A DNA stretch of 47,764 bases, from NCBI GenBank assembly GCA_004020545.1, contig SAQE01000050.1, forward strand, positions 1-47,764. Direction: 5' to 3'. Of the stretch, positions 6,343-14,284 are shown piece by piece. This DNA is from Mesorhizobium sp. Lineage in GTDB: Bacteria > Pseudomonadota > Alphaproteobacteria > Rhizobiales > Rhizobiaceae. The position numbers and the translations under genes were made by a program. Each line of letters opens with the position of its first letter. Positions within the stretch are counted from its first letter, which is position 1. The notes beneath the pieces were generated by a model. The model was not told the DNA's origin. It worked only from the letters and a program-made list of their open reading frames with translations, and did not search any database.

Positions 6343-7734
6343 ATGGCGGTGGTCGAGTCCAAAGGCCGGTACGCAGGATTCCTGGAGGGAAACAACGTCG
6401 AGGAGCTCCGGCGGCGCTTGGCCGGCACCATCGTTCGGCCTGGAGATTCCGAGTATGATAGGGCACGGGCGGTCTGGAATGGCATGATCGACCGGCGCCC
6501 TGCGATCATCGCGTATTGCGCGAGTGTGGATGACGTCATCCAGTCGATCGCTTTCGCACGAGAGACCGGCATTCTGGCATCAGTGCGCAGCGGCGGGCAC
6601 AACATAGCGGGAAGCTCGCTTTGCGACGGTGGGCTGGTAATTGACCTGTCGCGAATGAACAAGGTGACGGTCGATCCAGAAAACCGTATTGCTCGTGCCG
6701 AGGGCGGAGCGTTTCTCGCCGATCTCGACGCCGCTACGCAAGCGCATGGCCTAGCGACGACGACCGGCGTCAACAGTGACACCGGGCTCATCGCCCTTAC
6801 GCTCGGAGGCGGGATCGGCCGGCTTGGCCGCAAGCACGGGCTGAGTTGCGACAACATGCTGTCGGCTGAGATCATCACGGCGGATGGCCAGTTGCTTTTC
6901 GTCTCGGAGAAGGAGAATGCGGAGCTTTTCTGGGGCCTCCGCGGCGGCGGGGGGAATTTCGGCATCGTCACGGCAATCACCTATCGACTGCATCCGCTCG
7001 GGCCAACGGTGCTCGCCGGCTCGCTCGTTTACGACTGGAAGCGGGTGCGCGACGCGTTGCGGCTCTATGCCGAATTCTCAGCCGCCGCGCCGGACGAGCT
7101 TTGCACGGACGCAGCGCTGGTGACCCTGCCCGATGGAGGCCATGGGTTCGCGATTTCGGCCTTCTACGCCGGCCCGATGGATGAAGGAGAGCGCATCCTT
7201 CGGCCGCTGCGTGATGCGCTGCCTCTGGTTCAAGATCGGATCGGCGCCATTTCATACGTTCAGCTGCAGAGGGCTGGCGACGCGTCTTTCCCCCGCGGCC
7301 ATCGCTTCTATTGGAAGGCGCAATTTCTGCGCAAGATCACCTACGCGGCGGCCGATGCGCTGATTGATCGCTTCCCCTCGGTTCCTTCGCCAAAGTCATT
7401 CTTTGTATTTCAGCAAGTCGGTGGGGCGATCGCCAGGGTGTCGCCGACGGCTACCGCCTACGTCAACCGTAACGCCGCCTACGATAGTTTTCCCGTGTGC
7501 ATATGGACGGACCCCGCAGATGACCAAGCCAACATCTCCTGGGCGCGCGAGATGTATGCAGCTTTGCAGCCATTTGCGATGGACGGTGTGTACGTCAACA
7601 ATCTAGGCGACGAGGGGGACGACAGGGTGAAGGCGGCCTATGGAGCCAACTACACTCGTCTGGTGGCACTTAAGCGCAAATACGACCCCGACAATCTGTT
7701 CCGCCTGAACCAAAACATTCGGCCCGCGGTCTGA
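6343..7734 (+). CDS. FAD-binding oxidoreductase, berberine-bridge (BBE) type
   Basis: A 463-residue intact protein with an N-terminal PCMH-type FAD domain and a C-terminal BBE motif (YGANYTRLVALKRKYDPDNL followed by FRLNQNI). The His that attaches FAD in this family is present in RSGGHNIAG (His86). The position that carries the second, cysteinyl, link in plant-type enzymes reads GVNSDTG, so FAD should be held by His alone. LGGGIGRLGRKHGLSCDN and LRGGGGNFGIVT are further FAD-contact motifs. No signal peptide, so it is probably cytoplasmic. GGAGG lies 9 nt before the ATG. Such enzymes oxidise sugars, phenols or alkaloids; substrate cannot be told. Its divergent LysR neighbour is broken, so expression may be constitutive or lost. 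Confidence 0.85.
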   Translation: MAVVESKGRYAGFLEGNNVEELRRRLAGTIVRPGDSEYDRARAVWNGMIDRRPAIIAYCASVDDVIQSIAFARETGILASVRSGGHNIAGSSLCDGGLVIDLSRMNKVTVDPENRIARAEGGAFLADLDAATQAHGLATTTGVNSDTGLIALTLGGGIGRLGRKHGLSCDNMLSAEIITADGQLLFVSEKENAELFWGLRGGGGNFGIVTAITYRLHPLGPTVLAGSLVYDWKRVRDALRLYAEFSAAAPDELCTDAALVTLPDGGHGFAISAFYAGPMDEGERILRPLRDALPLVQDRIGAISYVQLQRAGDASFPRGHRFYWKAQFLRKITYAAADALIDRFPSVPSPKSFFVFQQVGGAIARVSPTATAYVNRNAAYDSFPVCIWTDPADDQANISWAREMYAALQPFAMDGVYVNNLGDEGDDRVKAAYGANYTRLVALKRKYDPDNLFRLNQNIRPAV

Positions 7735-7953
7735 AATCCAAGACGCGGATCGGATTGAATGCGAGGGTCTTGCCATGGAGCGTGAGAGGATACCTTTCGC
7801 AGCTTTTTCGCAATCATTTCGGAACGGCGTCAGGACTTGTGCGGCAACCCGTTTCACCGTGTTGTAGCGCGACAATCTGGGAGAGAGGTCGCACTCTCAC
7901 CTTGATTGCCGCGCCGCACCGTGTCTCCACTGAGCGACAAAGGAGATAGGGTC

Positions 7954-8208
7954 ATGAAGGAACCGATACCCCAGGCCGTCATTCGCATGCCGGACGACAA
8001 CACTGGCGTCGTGCTTAGCGGCGAGCCGATGCCCTTCCTCGTGACCGGCGTCGGAGGAGCACTGCTGGCAATACAGCGCTTCGATCGAGACCACTTGTCA
8101 GGCAAGCGCCCGGGTCATCACCGGGCGGTTGATCTTGGGCCGTCTTCGCGGCACATTAAATCTGCAGATCCTTCAGGACGGAGGCTGAACTTGGGTGGGA
8201 TTTGCTAG
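7954..8208 (+). pseudogene. N-terminal remnant, possibly of a cupin-like protein
   Basis: A strong AAGGAG site precedes the ATG at 7954. The first 32 residues (AVIRMPDDNTGVVLSGEPMP then FLVTG) look like the start of a real protein and recall the lead-in strand of cupin-type quercetinase-like proteins. The following 50 residues (HLSGKRPGHHRAVDLGPSSR and onwards) look like random translation, with no cupin metal motif. I therefore read it as a gene whose body was lost. The family link is weak. Confidence 0.35.
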
Positions 8209-8243
8209 CGTAACAACCTCAGCCCTGCCTGAAATTTCAGCCC

Positions 8244-8810
8244 ATGATTCCGGAAATCGTCGACGCGCTTTATGAAGCTGCGTTCATAGCGGAAAAGCGG
8301 CCCGCTGTGTTCTCGGCCAGATCACCAATCTGTCGGCATCAAAAGGCGGTGCGCTCTTTGTCTTCGCGGACGGCACGCCAATTCGGGGAAAGGCCATTGC
8401 GCCATTGCAAGGCCTGATGGACGAGGTTCTTGCCGACGAGGCGCTGCGGTTCTCCACCGCCGCCACACGCATGAGCACTGTTCGTCCGGCGAGCTTCGTC
8501 GATGTGGACAGCTTCATGACGCCAAAGGAGATAAGGGATGATCCGGTGCGCATCGGTTGCGCGCTCGCGGTCTGGGCGCGCATGCCTGCGCAGCCATCCC
8601 AATGCCGAGCGGGGAGATCGCTATGTTCGTCTTCCAGCGCGGCCTGGACGATAGAGCCTACAGGGAAGAGCATTTTGCTCTGCTCGATCGCATGAGGCCT
8701 GACATGGCGCGTGCCAGCCTCGCGACCATGCGATTGGGGCTGGAGCGCGCACGTGGCACCGTCGAGGCTATGGCCATGATCGGGCTTCCGGCTGGATCGC
8801 CCGGGCGCTT
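8244..8810 (+). pseudogene. LuxR-type transcriptional regulator, frameshifted and lacking its HTH
   Basis: Three frames in turn carry one protein: MIPEIVDALYEAAFIAEKRP in the first; GQITNLSASKGGALFVFADG through FVDVDSFMTPKEIRDDPVR in the second; ACAAIPMPSGEIAMFVFQRG through RMRPDMARASLATMRLGLER and ARGTVEAMAMIGLPA in the third. This is the sensor half of a family of rhizobial LuxR regulators in which a PAS-like part and then a C-terminal HTH would follow. There are at least two frameshifts (near 8310 and 8555) and homology ends near 8800, before the HTH. It is thoroughly dead. Confidence 0.7.
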
Positions 8811-9220
8811 GGCGGCGCCCGGGTTTACATCCGTTTGTAGCGAGGTGAATACGCCGCGTGCGCGATCCTTATGGCATCGCTGTCGCCGCCGATAGCGCTG
8901 TGACTCGACATCGACGGACCTGGCGTCGATCCGGGCCATGGTGATGAGGCTGCGACGTTCGGCACAGTTCCCCGGGGGGCCGCCGCGGTGCCTTTTAGTG
9001 TGGCCTAGCAACGCGCTTGCCGAAGCCGGGATGAAAACCCCCAAACGCTGCTCACTCGAAACAGCTTTGGTGAAGACAGAGCCGGGCTTGCCCCTGCGGC
9101 GCAACGAGGAAAGAACCAGCTAGCCAACTTTTAGTTTGAGAACCGTTCTGAAGAATCGAATACGACTTCGTTCTGCTCCCCTCGAACGGGAAGCCACGAC
9201 ACGGCGAGAAGTGAGGGCTT
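8811..9220. other. decayed sequence, no supported gene
   Basis: Short plus-strand frames here (for example one ending GAAAVPFSVA before a TAG near 9008) look like scraps of further genes, but none is long enough to name. No repeat, tRNA or terminator is apparent. Confidence 0.35.
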
Positions 9221-9925
9221 CTATTTGACGCTGAAGCCGCCATCGGCCATGAGGACCGCCCCGTTGATGATTCCGGCCTCCTCCGAGGCGAGGTAACGAG
9301 CCGCAGCGGCGATTTCGGCAGGCCTAGCAAAGCGTCCGACGGGGATATCCCTTCTGGCCCTTTCTCCCTTTTCTCCCGTCCACCCGACAAGGGCCATCGG
9401 CGTTTCGACTACCGTCGGCGCGATTGCGTTGGTGGTGATGCCGAACTTGGCCCATTCAACGGCCATCACCTTTGTCAGGTTGATCAGCGCCGCCTTGCTG
9501 GCGCCGTAAGGAGCATGCTCCTCGATGGCTATGACGCCGGCTTGCGAAGAAATGTTGATGACACGGCCGCGGCCCGAAGCCTTGAGATAGGGCAGGGCAG
9601 CAGCAGCGACGAGCCAAGGACCCCGCAGGTTGATCCGCATCGTCTTGTCCCAGGCTTCGCAATTTGGTTCCTCGGCAGGGAAAACAATGCCCAGCCCGGC
9701 ATTGTTGACGAGAATGTCAATGCCCATCGCCGCACCGATTTGATCGACTACCGAAGCGATAGCGCCAGCGTCTTCGAGATCGAGCACGAAGCCTTTGTGG
9801 TCAGCCCCGAGGCGCGATGCCAGCTCCGAAGGATCATGCATGTCAACAAGGGCCTGTCGTGCCCCGGTCGCTGCGAAACATTCCGCCATCGCCTTGCCAA
9901 CCTTGGTTCGCCCTAACGGCTTCAT
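9221..9925 (-). pseudogene. short-chain dehydrogenase/reductase gene lacking the glycine-rich cofactor motif
   Basis: The body is a classical SDR: NNAG (ILVNNAGLGIVF), catalytic Ser in NISSQAGV, YGASK with Tyr and Lys, and a C-terminal NGAVLMADGGFSVK. From the ATG at 9925 the protein starts MKPLGRTKVGKAMAECFAAT. Classical SDRs have a V-T-G-x-x-x-G-I-G stretch exactly between the first strand and GKAMAE; about ten codons with this motif seem to be deleted in frame. Without it the Rossmann fold should not bind NAD(P). There is also no ribosome binding site before the ATG. I treat it as a pseudogene of 234 codons, though the frame itself is open. Confidence 0.65.
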
Positions 9926-9987
9926 GCATAGGGGCAGGGGAGGGGGCTCTTGAACCCGCCTCGCCGCAATGAAGCAGGAGGTTTGCA

Positions 9988-11154
9988 CTATGCTTCGTCA
10001 AGCAGCGCCCGGCCCAGATCCTGCAAGGGCATCGCTTCGATGCCATGTTGGAGCGGAAAACGCTCCGATCCCGGGAAAACGACGATGCGCCGCTCCGGAG
10101 CGAGATCCTCGCAGGCCTGGTGGAAGCCTTTTTCCACCTTTGGTGTCAGACTTCGCTTGATTTTTATGGCCCAGAGGCGCTGGCCCGGCAACGTGAGCAG
10201 CAGGTCGATCTCCGCGCCCGCGGCGGTTCGGTAGAAATTGCTTTGCGTCCCGGCGGGGGGGACCGCGGCAAGGGTTTCGATCACGAAGCCTTCCCAGGAG
10301 GCGCCGGCCACCGGATGTCCAAGCACATCCTCCTGCGTGGCAAGCCCAAGCAGCGCATGGGTAATGCCGCTGTCGCGGACATAGACGCGTGGGGATTTGA
10401 CCAGGCGCTTGCCGACATTGGCGTGCCAGGGTTCCAGCCGGCGAACCAGGAGGAGATCGACGAGCAGGTCGAGATAAGACGCGACTGTCTTGCCATCGAC
10501 GCCGAGCGCGCGGGCGAACTCGGCGGCGTTGAGCAGGCGGGCCTGGTGGTGCGCCAGCATGGTCCAGAAACGGCGCAGTGTCTCGGCCGGGATGCGCGGG
10601 CCGAGGAGGGGGACGTCACGCTCCAGATAGGTGCGGATGAAATCCTGCCGCCACCGCTGACTGGCCCGGTCGCTGGCGGCCAGGAAGCTGTCGGGGAAGC
10701 CGCCGCGCACCCATAGTGGACCAAGATCGGCGGTGCCGACTTCGAGGCCGTCGATCGGCCGCATTTCGAGATAGGCGATGCGGCCGGCAAGGGTCTCGCC
10801 GGACTGCTTCAGGAGGTCGATCGATGCCGATCCCAAGAGAAGGAAGCGACCGGCCTTCCGACCGGCGCGCCGGCCGTGGTCGATCAGCCCGCGTAGGTTC
10901 TGGAACAGGTTCGGCAGCCGGTGGACCTCATCCAGGATGACCAGCTTGTCCTCATGCTCGGCCAGATAAAGCTCCGGTTCGGCAAGCCGGGCGCGGTCGG
11001 CGTCGGATTCAAGGTCGAGGTAAATCGATGGCCGCCGTTCGGCTATTTCGAGCGCAAGTGTGGTCTTGCCGACCTGACGCGGCCCGAGCAGCGCCACGGC
11101 GGGCATGCTGTCCAGCAGTTCGGTGAGTTCGGTCGCGATGCGGCGCTCAATCAT
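9988..11154 (-). CDS. COG1373-type ATPase (AAA_14 + DUF4143)
   Basis: A 388-residue protein. The N-terminal AAA_14 domain has Walker A LLGPRQVGKTTLA and Walker B KLVILDEVHRLP; a sensor-like LLLGSAS follows. The C-terminal DUF4143 domain (LARALGVDGKTVASYLDLLV winged-helix part, then the GAEIDLLL nuclease-like fold) is complete. In this fold the usual E-x-K of the nuclease-like site reads AIKIKRS here, with Lys where Glu is common. The ATG at 11154 (MIERRIATELTELL) is the standard start for the family; an upstream extension to 11217 is not conserved in style. Function of the family is not settled; such genes are often solitary and horizontally mobile. The start codon sits inside an inverted repeat. 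Confidence 0.85.
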   Translation of the reverse strand: MIERRIATELTELLDSMPAVALLGPRQVGKTTLALEIAERRPSIYLDLESDADRARLAEPELYLAEHEDKLVILDEVHRLPNLFQNLRGLIDHGRRAGRKAGRFLLLGSASIDLLKQSGETLAGRIAYLEMRPIDGLEVGTADLGPLWVRGGFPDSFLAASDRASQRWRQDFIRTYLERDVPLLGPRIPAETLRRFWTMLAHHQARLLNAAEFARALGVDGKTVASYLDLLVDLLLVRRLEPWHANVGKRLVKSPRVYVRDSGITHALLGLATQEDVLGHPVAGASWEGFVIETLAAVPPAGTQSNFYRTAAGAEIDLLLTLPGQRLWAIKIKRSLTPKVEKGFHQACEDLAPERRIVVFPGSERFPLQHGIEAMPLQDLGRALLDEA

Positions 11155-11195
11155 CCTTGCAATAATGGAGTAGAGTTCCAATTTTGCAAGGATGA
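11151..11195. promoter_or_regulatory. 12-bp inverted repeat spanning the ATPase start codon
   Basis: TCATCCTTGCAA (11151-11162) and TTGCAAGGATGA (11184-11195) are perfect reverse complements separated by 21 nt. The left arm contains the ATG of the ATPase gene. The spacing of about three helical turns centre to centre and the position make it a good candidate for an autoregulatory operator. Confidence 0.5.
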
Positions 11196-11236
11196 TTCGG
11201 GCCCTGACGATATGCAAGACCCGCAGAAGAAGAGCG

Positions 11237-11480
11237 TTAGAGTCCGCTTGCCTTGGTGAGGTTGATCCGGAACCGATCGCGCCGGCGCTGGTATTTCCGG
11301 GTCATCTCGGCACTGGCATGGCCAAGCTGTTTCTGCACATAGCGCTCGTCGACCTCGGCCGAGGAGGCGAGGCCAGATCGTAGCGAATGTCCGGCAAAGA
11401 GATTTTCGCTCGCCGGCAGGAGTGAAATCTGCAAAACCCCGGCTCCGTCCCAGCCGATCTTGCCGCGAGCCGAAGTTTCC
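11237..11480 (-). pseudogene. tyrosine recombinase (phage-type integrase), C-terminal fragment
   Basis: On the minus strand the last 60 residues of a tyrosine recombinase are readable: GHSLRSGLASSAEVDERYVQ with the His-x-x-Arg box, then KQLGHASAEMTRKYQRRRDR with the LGH box and the candidate nucleophile Tyr. The core-binding domain and the first catalytic Arg are absent; sequence upstream (beyond about 11430-11480) belongs to a plus-strand enolase-family remnant. The enzyme is inactive but records a mobile element that once entered here. Confidence 0.7.
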
Positions 11481-11481
11481 T

Positions 11482-12106
11482 GAGGTCGGTTGCGGGGCGC
11501 AACCTCGAGGAGGATGTCGCCACGATTTACAAGGTCTGGGAAGCGGTCGGCTTCAAGGCGCGCATCGCGGTCGACGGCAACAGGGGCCTGACGGTCGCCG
11601 CCGCGATCCATCTCGACCGCCTCTGCCAGGCGATCCCGTTCGTCTTCGAGCAGCCCTGCAACACGATGGACGAGATCGCAACGCTGAAAGGCAGGGTCAC
11701 GCACCCGGTCTATCTCGACGAGAGCACCGAGGACCAGAATGCGGTGCTGCGGGCGATCTCCATGGGCATCGCCGACGGCTTCGGCTTCAAGGTCACGCGC
11801 CTCGGCGGTCTCACCAGGATGACGACGGTGCGCGACCTCTGCGCCATACGCTCGCTGCCGCACAGCTGCGACGACGCCTGGGGCGGCGACATCATCGCCG
11901 CGGCCTGCGTCCATCTCGCCGCGAGCGTGGAGCCGCGCCGCATGGAAGGCGCCTGGATCGCTCAGGAATACATCAAAGGGCATTTCGACGCGAAGAATCC
12001 GGTCGTCATCCGCCAGGGTCATATCGCCGTGCCGCAGCGGCCTGGGCTGGGCATCAAACCGGAATCCGGCATGTTCGGCAAGCCGGTGACCACTTACGGG
12101 GACTGA
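11482..12106 (+). pseudogene. mandelate racemase/muconate lactonizing enzyme family, 5'-truncated
   Basis: An open frame without any start codon until 11666 encodes the barrel half of an enolase-superfamily enzyme. Visible metal and catalytic positions: AVDGNRG (Asp), FVFEQPC (Glu), VYLDEST (Asp/Glu) and DGFGFKVTRLGG (Lys). It ends normally (SGMFGKPVTTYGD, TGA at 12104). About 150 N-terminal residues, including the capping domain and the first catalytic Lys motif, are gone at the junction with the integrase fragment. The subgroup resembles enzymes acting on proline betaine or cis-3-hydroxyproline, which is only a guess from general similarity. The next gene overlaps as TGATG, so these two were an operon. 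Confidence 0.7.
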
Positions 12107-12372
12107 TGAACGCGCCGGCCAACTTCCGCGCATTGAAGGCGCTGACCACGCCGGAAACGGCGGTGACGGCCGTCCGCCCGTTCGAGGTCGCGGTGCTAGT
12201 ATTGCCCGGCTTTTCCCACCTCGCGCTTCACGCCTATGTCGAGCCGTTCCGCATCGCCAATGCGGTCTCCCGGTTGCCGCTGTTTGGCTGGCAGATCGTG
12301 GGGACGAGCAGGCAGCCCGTCGAAGGGGCAAACGGGCTTTTGGTCGCGGTCGATGCTTCGATGGACGAACTC
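12107..12372 (+). pseudogene. GlxA-family (DJ-1/PfpI + AraC) regulator, N-terminal fragment
   Basis: The frame starts at the ATG that overlaps the enolase-family stop and encodes the first strand of a GlxA-type amidotransferase-like domain: PFEVAVLVLPGFSHLALHAY, then VEPFRIANAVSRLPLFGWQI and an SMDELSAGI segment. After codon about 88 the family pattern vanishes and the reading becomes non-homologous. The nucleophile-elbow region and the AraC DNA-binding domain are absent. It would have controlled the neighbouring catabolic gene. The gene is clearly truncated by a rearrangement. Confidence 0.65.
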
Positions 12373-12832
12373 TCGGCCGGCATCGGCGACCGGAGGGCCG
12401 ATCAACTCGCCATGATGAAATTGACCGCCGGATTCGCAGCTACCACTTGCGGCACAGTCGCGACCGTGCGCGAACCGAACATGGCATTGTTCAGCGTCCT
12501 CGCCACCTGCTTCTTTATCAGGTGGGGTTCCTTTCATCGGCATTGGCCGCGTTCTACATGATGCGATGGAACTCGAACGCCATTTGCCGACAAGCTACGG
12601 CGAAGATTGACGGTGCGGCGGAAGACATGCGGCGTGATATCGGTGCGGAGGACGCGCTCACATCGAAACGCCGGATAGGCCGATCTGATTCCGAAAGCCG
12701 TAAAATTGTACTGCGGTCCGTTACCGATCCTTAGGCATGGTTGAAACTGGCCGGCGGCGTTAACGCCACGGTTGCGCTGCTTCTGCGATATTGCCGCCTG
12801 CACGGCATATAAACGCAAGGGTGGGGCCCTCC
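12373..12832. other. junction and upstream region of the ACP operon
   Basis: No gene supported. A 27-codon tail (IGIGRVLHDAMELERHLPTS, then YGED and TGA at about 12606) looks like the end of a real protein I do not recognise. The perfect palindrome GGCGTTAACGCC lies at 12756-12767, some 65 nt before the ACP start, and could be an operator. The promoter of the six-gene operon must lie in the right part of this stretch; I see no convincing -35/-10 pair. Confidence 0.4.
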
Positions 12833-13078
12833 ATGATCGACCAGATTCGCTCGCTGCTCGAGCAGCATCCGATGATTCCGCTGAATTTCGGCGCGCTCGC
12901 CGACGACGCCAATCTCTACGACGCGGGGCTGACCTCCTTCGCCTCGGTGCAGATGATGCTGGCACTCGAAGAGGAGTTCGACATCGAATTCCCCGAGACG
13001 ATGCTGACCCGGCGCACCTTCTCTTCGCTTGCCAACATCGCGGACGCCGTTTCGCAATTGACGCGCAAGGCGGCGTAG
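12833..13078 (+). CDS. stand-alone acyl carrier protein, partner of the amino acid:carrier-protein ligase
   Basis: An 81-residue acidic four-helix carrier protein. The phosphopantetheine attachment site reads DAGLTSFASVQMMLALE, with Ser35 at the start of helix II in a GLTSF context instead of the GxDSL of fatty-acid ACPs. Helix III follows as DIEFPETMLTRRTFSS. The ATG at 12833 begins a MIDQIRSLLE helix; in-frame codons upstream look non-coding. It is first in a six-gene operon and is followed after 2 nt by the flavoprotein gene. In characterised relatives the dedicated carrier encoded beside the ligase is the substrate that receives glycine or alanine. Here it is expected to carry an aminoacyl thioester in the cytoplasm after priming by a phosphopantetheinyl transferase encoded elsewhere. 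Confidence 0.9.
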   Translation: MIDQIRSLLEQHPMIPLNFGALADDANLYDAGLTSFASVQMMLALEEEFDIEFPETMLTRRTFSSLANIADAVSQLTRKAA

Positions 13079-13080
13079 CC

Positions 13081-14283
13081 ATGAACGTGTTGAGAAAGAT
13101 AGAGGCTTCGGTCGCGCAGGCGCCGGAAGCCGCAATCGAACGCATGCGTCGCGTCGCCGAGATCGCCGCCGGCCATGCCGATCCTGTCGACAAGGAAGGC
13201 CGTTTCCCGGCGGAGACGATCGAGGCGCTGAAGCGCGAGCGCCTGCTCGGCGTGGCGATCCCGATCGAGCATGGCGGCGAAGGGCTCGGTACGATGCAGA
13301 TCGCCGACCTCATCGTCCAGCTCGGCCAGGCCTGCGGCTCGAGCGCGATGATCTATGCCATGCACCAGATCAAGACGTCGAGCTTCGTCACTCACGGCGG
13401 CGCCAGCGACTGGCATCGCGCCTATATGCGGCGCATCGCCGACGAGCAGCTTCTGATGGCTTCCGCGACGACCGAGGCCGGCATCGGCGGCAATTTGCGC
13501 AATTCGATCTGCGCGGTCGAGGTCGCCGGCGGGCGCTTCGCGCTGACCAAGGAAGCCACCGTCATCTCCTATGGCGACTATGCCGACGCCATCCTCGCCA
13601 CGGCGCGTCGCGCCCCCGATGCGGCAAGCTCCGATCAGGTCATGGTGGTGATCCCGGCCGATGGCAACCGCACGCTGGAACGCACTTCGGTGTGGGACAC
13701 ACTCGGCATGCGCGGCACCTGCTCCGACGGCTTTCATCTGGTCGCCACGGGTGAGGCGACGCAGATATTCCCGAAGCCGTTCTCCGAGATCGCGGCGCAG
13801 TCGATGCTGGCCAGCTCGCACATCTTCTGGGCGGCGACCTGGTTCGGCATCGCCGCCGACGCCTTCAATCGCGCGCAGGCCTTCGTCAAGGCGGCGGCGC
13901 GCAAGCAGCCCGAGGCCATGCCGCCGGGCGCGCTGAGGCTGGCCGAGGCGGCCGCCCTTTTGCAGGAGATGAAAGGCCACCTGACGGCCGCCATCCACCG
14001 CTTCGAAGCGGCCAAGGGCGACGACGATGCTTTGTCTTCGATCGGCTTCGCCGCCGAGATCAACGCGCTGAAGGTCGCGGCCAGCGAGAAGGCAGGCGCC
14101 GTGGTGCGTCTGGCCATGCTGGTCAACGGTATCCTTGGCTACAAGAACGGCACCCCGTTCAGCGTCGGCCGGCACTTGCGCGATGTGACCTCGGCGCCGG
14201 TGATGATCTCCAACGACCGCATCCTTTCCAATACCGCGACGCTCATGCTGATGAGCCGCTTCGACACTGGCCTGGGGGGCTGA
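13081..14283 (+). CDS. acyl-CoA dehydrogenase-like flavoprotein
   Basis: A 400-residue protein of acyl-CoA dehydrogenase fold. The order is normal: N-terminal helices ([20 protein letters not shown]), the FAD-binding strand region ([20 protein letters not shown]), the beta barrel, and the C-terminal helical bundle ([20 protein letters not shown], then [19 protein letters not shown]). At the position of the usual catalytic Glu (pattern Y-E-G-T) the sequence reads PVMISNDRI, so the canonical base seems absent. This fits a group of carrier-protein-linked flavoproteins more than a fatty acyl-CoA enzyme. A role in oxidising an aminoacyl group held on the neighbouring ACP is an inference from position. 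It starts 2 nt after the ACP stop, and the ligase gene starts 1 nt after its own stop. Confidence 0.85.
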   Translation: MNVLRKIEASVAQAPEAAIERMRRVAEIAAGHADPVDKEGRFPAETIEALKRERLLGVAIPIEHGGEGLGTMQIADLIVQLGQACGSSAMIYAMHQIKTSSFVTHGGASDWHRAYMRRIADEQLLMASATTEAGIGGNLRNSICAVEVAGGRFALTKEATVISYGDYADAILATARRAPDAASSDQVMVVIPADGNRTLERTSVWDTLGMRGTCSDGFHLVATGEATQIFPKPFSEIAAQSMLASSHIFWAATWFGIAADAFNRAQAFVKAAARKQPEAMPPGALRLAEAAALLQEMKGHLTAAIHRFEAAKGDDDALSSIGFAAEINALKVAASEKAGAVVRLAMLVNGILGYKNGTPFSVGRHLRDVTSAPVMISNDRILSNTATLMLMSRFDTGLGG

Positions 14284-14284
14284 G

